In this document: piece by piece, positions 24,101 to 31,014 of the stretch | Layout of the letters: each line of letters starts with the position of its first letter | How positions within the stretch are numbered: position 1 is the first letter of the stretch | Assembly (NCBI GenBank): GCA_032209605.1 | Contig: JASFXZ010000014.1 | Location: 6,220,912 to 6,284,911 of the forward strand | Length of the DNA stretch: 64,000 nt | DNA from: Mactromeris polynyma | Taxonomy: Eukaryota; Mollusca; Bivalvia; Venerida; Mactridae | Reading direction: 5' to 3' | Program-made: the position numbers and the translations under genes | Notes under the pieces: model-generated | What the model was told of the DNA's origin: nothing | Seen by the model: only the letters and a program-made list of their open reading frames with translations | Database searches by the model: none

Positions 24101-25820
24101 TTTACACTCCAGAGGTCACATTTTTCTCTAGATTTATATGAGACATGGTCAGAATGTTTGCCTCAATTAAATTTAGACCAATATGGAAACTGTGTCATCT
24201 GGGTTAAAAAACTAGGTAACTATGTCCAATTATAGTAAAACCTTGTTAACACTCCAGAGGTCACATTTTTGACTTGATTTATATGAGACTTGGTTGAAAT
24301 TTTTGCCATTATAAGATCTTGGTCAAGATTGAAACTGGGTCATCTGAGGTCAAAAACTAGGTCACTGAGTCAAATAATCGAAAATCCTTGTGGATTCTCG
24401 GGAATCTGCATTTTCTACCAGACCTACATAAAACTTGATCAGAATGTTTGTCTTAATAAAATACAAGTCCAGTGTGGTACTGGGTCAGGTTGGGTAAAAA
24501 AGTTGGTCACAAGGTCTAATCATTGAAAATCTTTTTGGACTCTCTTGAAGCCAACATGGCAATGTACACAGGTGAGTGATATAAGGCCACCATGGCCCTC
24601 TTGTTTTACATTATCTCTATAAGATAGGGTAAAAATGTTTGTCTCAATTAAATCTTGGTCAAGTTTGAAATTGGGTTATCTGAGTAGCTAGGTAACATGG
24701 TCAAATCGTAGAAAATCCATGTGAACTTTCTAGAGGATCTTGTCGATTTATAACATCATAACACTTATTTAGTTCAATGTGTATGTTCATCAGCCTACAT
24801 ATAGCCATATTAAATCTAACTTGGTCTAAGTTACAGAGTAAATGTACATTTTAATCAACTTAACACATTATTATTTATTGATCCTATGTTTCTTTTGATG
24901 TAGACAATGAAAGTAGCTAGGAAAATATGCGAGACTAGCAAGTCAGTTGTGGCTATGGGAAAAAGAACATTTTATCGGCAAATAGCTTTGGACAGGAAAC
25001 AAGCTTATCAGTAAGATAACCTTACATATGTTCTATAGGTGCATGAACTAACTACATGTAATAGTTAAGGAGATAATTTAATGATAAGGTCATATTTGAA
25101 CAAACATTGTGCCATTGTGTGCCAAGTTGTAAAATTTGCAGACATTGAATCATTCGCACCTGTTCACATCATTCGCATCTGTTTACATCATTCGCACCTG
25201 TTCACATCATTCGCACCTGTTCACAATTAACTATAGACCCACCAAGTTTGTGATATTTTAATATGAAGGAGACTTTGAGCTTTGTTTGTTTTCAGAGAAC
25301 TTCACTGTTTGTGATGACAAAACTCTGCCATCACAAATAATCTTTTGCTTGAGCCTACTTGGGATGAGCTAAACATAGTCGCCACGATTTTCAAATTACT
25401 TGGCACAAAGGTGCACCATAATGAAATGGTGTATGCATGTAAGACCAAGGTAAAAACTGTGTATAATAGATATGCACTGTAAAGCATTATATAACCCTAT
25501 TCTCTTCATCTCTTTACAATTACCTGGCTCGACATATGCCCTTGGGCTACTACTTTTCAAATATCTGTTATTACATGACATGTTGTGAATGCAGTGATTA
25601 ATGTACTTCTACGGGAGATACAGCACTGCAAGGAGCAACCACATATCCAGTGATATATCAATGGCGCCATACACTCACGATGTTTAATGTCTTGTTATTC
25701 AGATTAACAGAGCAAGTGATGGTTGAAAATTTGTCAATCACAGATGGTCAGGAAGGAATACGAGCATTTGTTGAAAAACGGAAGCCCGTCTGGAGTCATG
25801 ATGATGAAAAAGTTCATTAA
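6048..25820 (+). CDS. ECHDC3: enoyl-CoA hydratase domain-containing protein 3 (mitochondrial crotonase-family protein)
   Basis: Eight exons: 6,048-6,181; 13,583-13,712; 14,447-14,552; 15,744-15,828; 16,981-17,090; 23,515-23,573; 24,904-25,010; 25,703-25,820 (stop TAA). They sum to 849 nt with matching phases at every junction, giving 282 residues; the family is about 300, so only the N-terminal presequence start is missing. Recognition motifs are [20 protein letters not shown], the oxyanion-hole segments [10 protein letters not shown] and [33 protein letters not shown], and the C-terminal [19 protein letters not shown]. The protein is a crotonase-fold mitochondrial protein linked to lipid metabolism. 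The Glu that classical hydratases use in the GCEL motif is Gln here (GCQL), so simple enoyl-CoA hydration is doubtful. Introns 1 and 5 are swollen by minisatellites and transposons. The 3' exons are duplicated downstream at 36,206 and 51,530. Confidence 0.95.
6320..6515. repeat. dispersed repeat shared with the duplicated units
   Basis: About 180 bp (ttattccatattccatgcaa through gtcccacagcac) also occurs at ~30,760, ~45,790, ~56,700 and ~62,450, inside the second exon of the small plus-strand gene of each unit. It contains a long accidental open frame on minus. Origin unknown. Confidence 0.75.
6845..7045. repeat. short tandem repeats of agggataaagggaga type
   Basis: Imperfect ~25-60 bp direct and inverted copies of the words gggataaagggagagaact and ctctagaag in ECHDC3 intron 1. 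Non-coding. Confidence 0.75.
7375..8105 (+). repeat. decayed bivalve-type interspersed repeat
   Basis: Contains the words gaccttgagattatc and gaaacctggtcagaatat and ends in the family's 3' signature caagtgatacagggccatcg. Diverged relatives occur at 15,050-15,640, 23,600-24,605, 35,000-35,910 and 50,360-51,235. Confidence 0.55.
8948..9934 (+). mobile_element. 987-bp TA-flanked DNA transposon inside the minisatellite
   Basis: Ends are perfect inverted repeats starting ctgtggattcattaattttc, flanked by a duplicated TA. Removing the element and one TA restores the 26-bp repeat exactly. Further inward, the words ttcgtggggtacttgaatt / gggtacttgaattcgtgg extend the terminal symmetry. It carries a transposase N-terminal fragment and is internally deleted. 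Confidence 0.92.
9366..9866 (+). pseudogene. transposase N-terminal fragment
   Basis: An open frame of about 166 codons. Its middle contains a basic stretch [20 protein letters not shown] followed by [19 protein letters not shown], which reads as a helix-turn-helix DNA-binding start like those of pogo/Tigger-type transposases. The similarity stops after RKFS and no DDE catalytic motif follows, so this is the remnant of an internally deleted autonomous element. The residues before the basic stretch may be genuine N-terminus; those after residue ~105 are probably not. Family placement is from motif reading only. Confidence 0.55.
13583..13712 (+). CDS. ECHDC3: ECHDC3 exon b
   Basis: Acceptor TGTATTTCAG, donor CTG|GTTAGC. 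Encodes the NALSLAM helix to the first oxyanion-hole motif [10 protein letters not shown]. It completes the Arg codon begun in the previous exon. Confidence 0.95.
13713..14446 (+). other. ECHDC3 intron 2
   Basis: AT-rich intron with a fragment of the interspersed-repeat style text (tcaagggtcagtttg, caggatcaaatgtaacc). No other feature seen. Confidence 0.6.
14447..14552 (+). CDS. ECHDC3: ECHDC3 exon c
   Basis: Acceptor GACTTTCAG, donor CAG|GTACAA. Encodes [20 protein letters not shown] and then [12 protein letters not shown], the strand entering the second oxyanion-hole loop. Confidence 0.95.
14580..15010. repeat. 'tccttgaaaa' interspersed repeat fragment (intron 3)
   Basis: Short recurring words ccttgaaaactccttgaatt, cctggaaaagtaattg and agtccttgaaaaatacttga are a diverged interspersed repeat. 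Non-coding. Confidence 0.45.
15050..15640 (+). repeat. bivalve-type interspersed repeat (intron 3)
   Basis: Has the family phrases gatctacatgaaatttggta and acctgcatgaaacc, and ends with catgtacacaggttagcaat followed by acagggccatcattgc. Degenerate. Confidence 0.5.
15744..15828 (+). CDS. ECHDC3: ECHDC3 exon d
   Basis: Acceptor TTTACAG, donor GG|GTATGT. Encodes [18 protein letters not shown] and [10 protein letters not shown]. The Gln of GCQL replaces the catalytic Glu of classical hydratases. Confidence 0.95.
15946..16020 (+). repeat. two tandem 30-bp repeats (intron 4)
   Basis: The word cctatacatgtttacccttg occurs twice at a 30-bp spacing, with a partial third copy. Intronic. Confidence 0.8.
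16200..16535 (+). repeat. interspersed repeat with 'aacatggccgccagggg' core (intron 4)
   Basis: The phrase catggccgccaggggcgtgg followed by ttcctatatgtatatagtgg recurs in diverged form at 27,180, 38,610, 40,330-40,700, 54,430-54,790 and 60,220-60,560. Non-coding dispersed family. Confidence 0.6.
16540..16665 (+). repeat. short tandem repeat (ttcgtaaaaacaaattatt)n
   Basis: Five to six imperfect 17-21 bp copies just before ECHDC3 exon e. Confidence 0.85.
16981..17090 (+). CDS. ECHDC3: ECHDC3 exon e
   Basis: Acceptor ACTTTTTCAG, donor AAG|GTATAG. Encodes [16 protein letters not shown] and the conserved [11 protein letters not shown] segment. Confidence 0.95.
17091..17784 (+). other. left part of ECHDC3 intron 5
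   Basis: AT-rich intron text before the minisatellite; no exon or repeat recognised. Confidence 0.5.
17785..23125. repeat. 40-bp minisatellite array in ECHDC3 intron 5
   Basis: More than 100 direct repeats of a 40-bp unit with core ggcttgatgtttcatataca and tcttgcacttctgt. The left part is organised in mixed 100-120-bp super-units and a block repeats at 536 bp (the variant gctattgcac at 19,685 and 20,221). The right end (22,885-23,125) is decayed. A 917-bp transposon splits it at 18,340-19,256. One isolated remote unit lies at ~23,372. Confidence 0.97.
18340..19256 (+). mobile_element. 917-bp TA-flanked non-autonomous transposon, copy A
   Basis: Inverted ends cagtaaaacttcgaaacctc, TA on both sides; removal restores the 40-bp repeat (catata|cagcac). 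Internally it repeats the word cctcgaacag near the ends. No transposase. It is the same length and almost the same sequence, in opposite orientation, as 27,951-28,867. CAGTAAAAC ends and TA targets suggest the pogo/Tigger group. Confidence 0.93.
23515..23573 (+). CDS. ECHDC3: ECHDC3 exon f
   Basis: Acceptor TGTTTTAG, donor GAG|GTATGT. Encodes [20 protein letters not shown]. This exon is missing from the downstream duplicates, where the segment is replaced by half of a Tigger-like element. Confidence 0.95.
23600..24605 (+). repeat. bivalve-type interspersed repeat (ECHDC3 intron 6)
   Basis: Internally repetitive: the phrase aggtcactaggtcaaatt/aaccttgttaacactccaga with gagacttggtcagaatgttt recurs every ~150 bp. 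Starts near tttttagctcacaggatctt and ends tgtacacaggtgagtgatat, then ggccaccatggccctcttg. Partner copies at 35,000-35,910 and 50,360-51,235 come from the duplication. Its accidental frame at 24,290 is shared by the copies and is not a gene. Confidence 0.7.
24904..25010 (+). CDS. ECHDC3: ECHDC3 exon g
   Basis: Acceptor TTGATGTAG, donor CA|GTAAGA. Encodes [20 protein letters not shown] to QAYQ, a helix of the trimerisation region. Copies at 36,206 and 51,530. Confidence 0.95.
25143..25226 (+). repeat. 19-bp tandem repeat (ECHDC3 intron 7)
   Basis: Four copies of catcattcgcacctgttca. The same array is present in units 2 (36,449-36,530) and 3 (51,775-51,850). Confidence 0.9.
25703..25820 (+). 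CDS. ECHDC3: ECHDC3 terminal coding exon
   Basis: Acceptor TTATTCAG. Encodes [20 protein letters not shown] and the family-typical KRKPVWSHD end, followed by a few variable residues and TAA. Copies at 37,018 and 52,342. Confidence 0.95.
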
Positions 25821-27100
25821 AAAACATTGGATGCACCAGACTGACAAAACCTTGCACAGTATTTATGCCTATCAATATTAATATTCTATACAGAATGGAG
25901 GGAGACCCATTGTTTGAATCTTGGCAGCTGGTTTCTGTATCCAATATTGTTATTCAGTTCTGTTAGGGGAATTTAACTGTGCAGTATTTAATGTAATTAT
26001 TTCAAATTTTTATCAACGACATGATAAAAAGTTGACTCTTGATTCATAGTCTATCAGTGTCTTTGTAAGGATTTCATGTAGACATATTTCTCGCTGTATC
26101 AACTAAACTATCACAGTTGTGCTCGCATTTTCGACAAGGGGACCAGTACGTTGAGGAGATGATGTAAAATGTACCACATAATATTACTGACAAGGGTATA
26201 ACTCAAAAATACATTTTCCACCCCAAGTTCTTGTCATTGGCTTTTAGATTTTTAATGTTGAATCAAATTCAAAAGTGCCTGCTCGCAGATAATACAATTA
26301 ATTCCAACAAACTATAACACTTTAACAGTTTACCTCATAAAAAGTCGATAAATCCAGTTTTGTTTACTCCATCCAGAAGTTGCAACATCAAATGACACCT
26401 GTTAAGGTGTGTTGATGCCTTGCAATTCATTTTTTCCAGATATTTACAGAAATCAATGCGCTAGAAAAGGTTGTGCCAGAGTGACATATTGTAGCAGTTT
26501 AGATGCTGTACAATGTAAGGATATGGACTGAAACACAGTAGTGTAGCAGTCTGGTTGTTACATAACTCCATAGCTACTAACATAGTGAACTTAAGTGACC
26601 TCACCTGGTCCAGATGGAATATAGTCAATCAAATGTCTCATCAATGAAACGCTTTGTCCGTAAATTCCTCCGCAGAAATGAATAACAGTACGTGGTTCGT
26701 TGGATTTTAATGAAACATATATGACGATATGACTGATCAATGTCTGTTTGGATTGTTTTGCTATTATTTTTTGATACACGTTTTAGATGTTACTCGAGGT
26801 ATTGGATGATGTGTTATACCCATTTAAAAGTCAAATTGTTAAACATGTATGTTGCCTACCTACTTTCACCTGTCATTGTATTATACCACATTGGACTGTT
26901 GTTTTCCTGGGGATATGTGTGGGGAGGCATTGTCATATTTATAATCACTGTTCTGTACCAATGACTGTGTAAATACATTTTAAAGAACGACAAGCTTTTA
27001 TTGTATTATATATATTTCACATATAAACAAACAAAATAAGTGGAGCAACATAAAGAAAAACAAATTCAAAATAAAAAAAAACACTAAAATGTTAATTTGA
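25821..27100 (+). other. ECHDC3 3' flank
   Basis: 3' UTR and intergenic DNA repeated in units 2 and 3. A 60-nt segment (26,787-26,846) bounded by GTTTTAG and GTATGT is open and identical in three units; whether it is an exon is uncertain. The frame at 26,740-26,964 spans it in another phase and is probably spurious. Confidence 0.4.
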
Positions 27101-27400
27101 TATATGGCTCAAATTTGATACAAAGAGTTCCTTCGGTTCCTTCTACCAAGATTATTCAAATTATTTTGATTCGTCAAAACATGGCCGCCAAGGACGGGGC
27201 TACTTTTCCTGTATGTGTACATGTATGGCGGAAATATCGAAAGAAAATTGTAAAGAACCAGTGTCCCAATCTTGAAGTAATTTCATGCAAATGCACATTC
27301 CAGACGCTATACCCAGATTGTTCAAATTGTGAGATTCATTAAAAAACGTGGCTGCCAGGGGGCGGGTCACTTTCCCGATACGTAAACATTTGTACATTAT
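27100..27400 (+). repeat. two copies of the 'aacatggccgccaagg' interspersed repeat
   Basis: The block ccaagattattcaaattatt...aaaacatggccgccaagg is followed by a second diverged copy (gattgttcaaattgtgagat...aaaaacgtggctgccagg). Homologous to 16,200-16,535. Non-coding. Confidence 0.6.
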
Positions 27401-27950
27401 AATTACATAGTGCGTACTCCTGATATGTTGGAAATCAACATGTTTGCTTAGCTTGTGAGTAGCTTAACTTTAACTTCAACAACATTTTGCATCCTATGAC
27501 ACAGGACCATGATATAATCATGTTTATATGCCTTAACATTGGTGTGCATAATACTGTTATACCAATGTTTTGTATATTTCCCATTCATAAATGTGTGTCT
27601 CAATGTGCTACTAGTATACAATTATTGTTAATATGAAATAATGATAATGGTATATGAACAAAATTATTGGTTCTGTTAATCACGATCATCACATTTGATA
27701 GCGTGCCAATTGCTTTGTAAGAATATACAGTCTTACAGTATTTAAAATGTACTTAACTTTTGGCAAAAGGATTTCTGATTCCTTTTTTAAAGGCTCAAAC
27801 ATTACGAAATGTAAAAAATTGAAAATTGAAAATAATGTCCCTAGGTCGGGTTCTCATGGCGCTTCACCCTATAACATGTGTCATGCTAGCATGATATGCT
27901 TTCAATTATATCATGAGATTCTAATGTTTATAGATTGTATGTGGAAAGTA

Positions 27951-28867
27951 CAGTAAAACTTCGAAACCTCGAACTGCCGTCGGACCGAGGAATTAGTTCG
28001 AGCCATCTACCTGTTCGAGGCATCTACCGTATACGTATATATGTACGAACTGTCACCGGTGCAAGTGTACTAAGCATGCTTAACACTTGGTATTTGTGTG
28101 TTGTTAGTGTTTTCATACTGAATGCACGTCGATCAATAGTCACAGCATTATTCATAATAATAATAATTTAAAAAGAAATGAAAGAAAACTAAAACATATT
28201 TAAGTAATTGATTCGTTTATTCTTACACACAAGAATAATATACAGACGAGATAGTAAACAATTACGATGTTCTATTTTTTTTGGTTGTTGTTCATTTTGA
28301 TAATGATAAGGGTAATAAATGTCTGATCGTATTTATATCAATATCAACATTTGAAGGATTTTACTCAATGATGTTTGCGCTTATGATTAAGATATTTATA
28401 AAATACGATAATTTGTTATTTCTGAATTTTATTCACTCGGCAATCAATAGACAATTAACAATTAAAATTTCCCGTTTGGACTTCATTAAATATTTAATAG
28501 ATCCCTTAAGTGATTTGTTTGTCACATAAGTACATGTACACTGTATTGTTTATAGTGCAACAATCAAGTAATTATCACTACGTGCGAATAACACGTGTCA
28601 CCAATCTTCCCTGTCAACAAAGAATAGAATATCGCTCGGTCCATAAAAGGTGTGAATTATTGTATTGTTCGACCTATCTGGGGTGAACAATGAATGAAAT
28701 GGTATCTAGGGACCGCACAACCTGTTCGAGTGTTCGACCTATCTCCGTTCGAGTGATCTACTGTTCGTTAATATGAAATAAGAAGGGGTTTTGCCGGGAC
28801 CTAAGAACCTGTTCGAGGTATCTACTGTGTTCGACCCAAAACTGTTCGAGGTTTCGAAGTTTTACTG
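27951..28867 (-). mobile_element. 917-bp TA-flanked non-autonomous transposon, copy B
   Basis: Same element as 18,340-19,256 but inverted. Ends are cagtaaaacttcgaaacctc inverted repeats with TA on both sides. Unit 2 at ~41,238 has the empty site gtggaaagtaagccagac with one TA, so the insertion happened after or independently of the duplication. The frames inside are accidental. Confidence 0.93.
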
Positions 28868-29430
28868 TAAGCCCATAAAACCCCAAAACATATTTTACAG
28901 TATCAAGATTCTATATACACTTTGTATCTTTATTATATGTGTAGGAAACATAATGTAAACGATGATAAACTAATCGGATATAAAAAATAACTTATACATT
29001 ATATATATATAATTACGCTCATTTGGGCAGTTGGCTCAGTATTTTAAAGTTGAAGAAAAAGTGGTTGTCACATGCACATTTTTTTGGTATTTTCTCAATT
29101 ATCTTGTATATAGAAATTACTCCTATAAGGGCTGATCAGTTTTGCATATTAAATTGGCTGATGATTAAGAACAAGGGAGGTATATATTGTAGATGTGGGA
29201 ACTATATATTGTTGCTTTGTGTGTATTATGTGTTACTTTATTCATGATCTCAATTATTTTTTATTTATTTTTTTGAAATTCTACACACTTTTGTTGCCTT
29301 TCCTCTGTAGAATATTTGAATGTTCTTGTTTTAAGCCATCGTTTTTGGCAAGTCTCAAACTTTATTGCTGCTGATATGCAGTAAAAAAATAGCCTTAATA
29401 TATTTGTGTTTGGGCTTGACGCCTTGTCAA
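28868..29430 (+). other. non-coding flank
   Basis: AT-rich, shared with unit 2 at ~41,660-42,225 and absent from units 3 and 4. No gene recognised. Confidence 0.5.
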
Positions 29431-29436
29431 CAGGTT

Positions 29437-29676
29437 TGGTCATTATAGGCATTGCCAGCTAGCCTATACAGGATCTACATGGGCTCGATAACGACTGCTT
29501 CCTCGTTTCACTGCAAGCAACTGACAGCTTTCTCACTTGCATAAGCAGTGTGATGCAAATTACCTTGGAAAGATCAAAATCACCACTGACCGGAGTAGGC
29601 CGGACCAAGGATCAAACCCAGGACCTACAGAGGGATAGTCATGTGCGTTACCAACTGCGCTAGCCATGCCAGTTTA
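29437..29676 (-). mobile_element. tRNA-derived SINE, unit 1
   Basis: On minus the head reads TAGCGCAGTTGGTAACGC (A box) at ~29,662-29,645 and GGTTTGATCC (B box) at ~29,618-29,609, the spacing of a tRNA-like pol III promoter. The body continues to ~29,437. Not a functional tRNA: there is no acceptor-stem pairing that I can see. Copies at ~42,230, 55,505 and 61,250 come from the segmental duplication. Confidence 0.75.
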
Positions 29677-29844
29677 AGTCCTAGTGGATGTTACATGTTT
29701 AGATTTCCAAGGAATGAAATGAAAACAATCTGGATGCATCTCAATGCAATATTGTATTAATCTAAATATTTACCACACACAACTGTAAGCAGAACTAGTG
29801 CAGCAAGGTCACTTCACCTGTGGTTAAATTCAGTTGGCTCAGTG

Positions 29845-30045
29845 CATTCTTCTGTAACGTTTGGTTAAGTACTGTTGGGTTTAATAATCAACAGCTTTGG
29901 TCATTTAAAGGTGTTGTCAGTCTATACACGTTCTACCCGGTCTCCATAACTAGTGCATTCCTTAGTGTCACTGCAAGCGACAGATATCTTTCCAATTTAA
30001 GTCAGCAGTGGGAGGCGAATGACCTCGGAAAGATTCTTTGATCAA
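29845..30045 (-). repeat. SINE body without tRNA head, unit 1
   Basis: Shares with the adjacent SINE body the order ttggtcatt..., cag.ctata, tctacc.gg.ctc.ataac, tcactgcaagc, acct.ggaaagat. It appears to be an older copy of the same family. The frame at 29,820-30,041 is a by-product; equivalents are at 42,617, ~55,800 and ~61,560. Confidence 0.55.
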
Positions 30046-30311
30046 ATCACCATTATGTCTGTAGCTTCATACATGTAAGAATGAAGAGTAGTGTGCATTG
30101 TGCGTCTGACTGTTAACAGATAAATTATTTTCAGATAGATACTAATATGCAGCATTCGCAATACTTCAAATGCCAGGTTATCGCCATCATGTCTAACCGA
30201 TCACACGTAGAAGAACGTACTCGGGTTCAGACTGCGTTTAAAATACATAATTTATTATAAATCGATCACAAATGATGTTGTTGTTGTTCTTTATTGCTAT
30301 TTATAGTAGAT

Positions 30312-30871
30312 ATGGTCTCGTTATGCGCGACTACGAAAATTATCGTTGTCATCTCTCTATGTATATCTCACTCTGTGCTTGGAAAATTAATTGGAAAATA
30401 CCCACCACAGCAAGATAATAACCTATGGTAAGCTAGTGTTATTATAACTTCGTGTCTGGACATACTGATTCTATTCTAATTCAGAGCTGATATTATTTAT
30501 TTGGTCATTTTACAATTACATATCCACAAACGTTACATAACCGGTCTGATTTCTTTGTATTTCATTTGTTTACCATCGTGACAAACATGTCACTTGTTTT
30601 ACAATCTTAAGGTTCTACTATTATTACTGACCATTTTTCTTTATTTAGGTTTGAAGATCTAGCATTTCTAGAACAAGTCGGATTGAAGATCGCTTGGATA
30701 AAAATGTTTACTATTTTTTCAATACGTTTTTATTCTTTTTCGCATTTCTGTGTTATGTTTTTGTTTTATTCCATATTCCATGCAAACCATCTGACATATT
30801 TATACATACACTTTGCTATTTTAAAACTGTTTAGTTACAAAACGGAAGTATGCAACGAGTTGCCAGCTTAG
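30312..30871 (+). CDS. putative small secreted protein, copy 1 (two exons)
   Basis: Exon 1 (30,312-30,427) encodes a clear signal peptide: MVSLCATTKIIVVISLCISH, then SVLG and a short basic stretch. Donor TATG|GTAAGC. Exon 2 (30,649-30,871) after TTATTTAG continues in phase (FEDLAFLEQVGLKIAW...) to TAG, giving 112 residues. AATAAA follows at ~30,974. The second half of exon 2 is a dispersed repeat also found at 6,320, which weakens the model. In units 2-4 small insertions near the end of exon 1 cause an early stop. It converges on CRP copy 1. No known family recognised; the secretory leader is the only firm feature. Confidence 0.4.
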
Positions 30872-31008
30872 CTACAAAGACAACTGGTACCGTCCCACAG
30901 CACCTTCTGTGCTTTGATTTTATATTTTTGTCATTCCTTTTTCCATACCTAATTATTCAAGTGTCATTGATTGCAATAAATAAGAACATATTTATAAGAA
31001 ACATAATA

Positions 31009-31014
31009 TTTATT
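31009..31014 (-). terminator. polyA signal of CRP1
   Basis: AATAAA on minus, 18 nt after the stop codon. A plus-strand AATAAA at ~30,974 serves the opposite direction, so the two transcripts would end facing each other. Confidence 0.75.

Noticed and set aside
24290..24526. Open frame of 78 codons repeated at 35,593 and 50,917
   Set aside because: Lies within the interspersed repeat of ECHDC3 intron 6 and is copied only because the unit is duplicated.
26740..26964. Hydrophobic open frame of 74 codons, also at 38,102 and 53,424
   Set aside because: Out of phase with the better-bounded candidate exon inside it, frame ends differ between units, no family motif.
29600..29672. Possible tRNA gene on minus
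   Set aside because: A and B boxes are present, but no acceptor-stem pairing and no clean anticodon loop seen; it is the head of a SINE.
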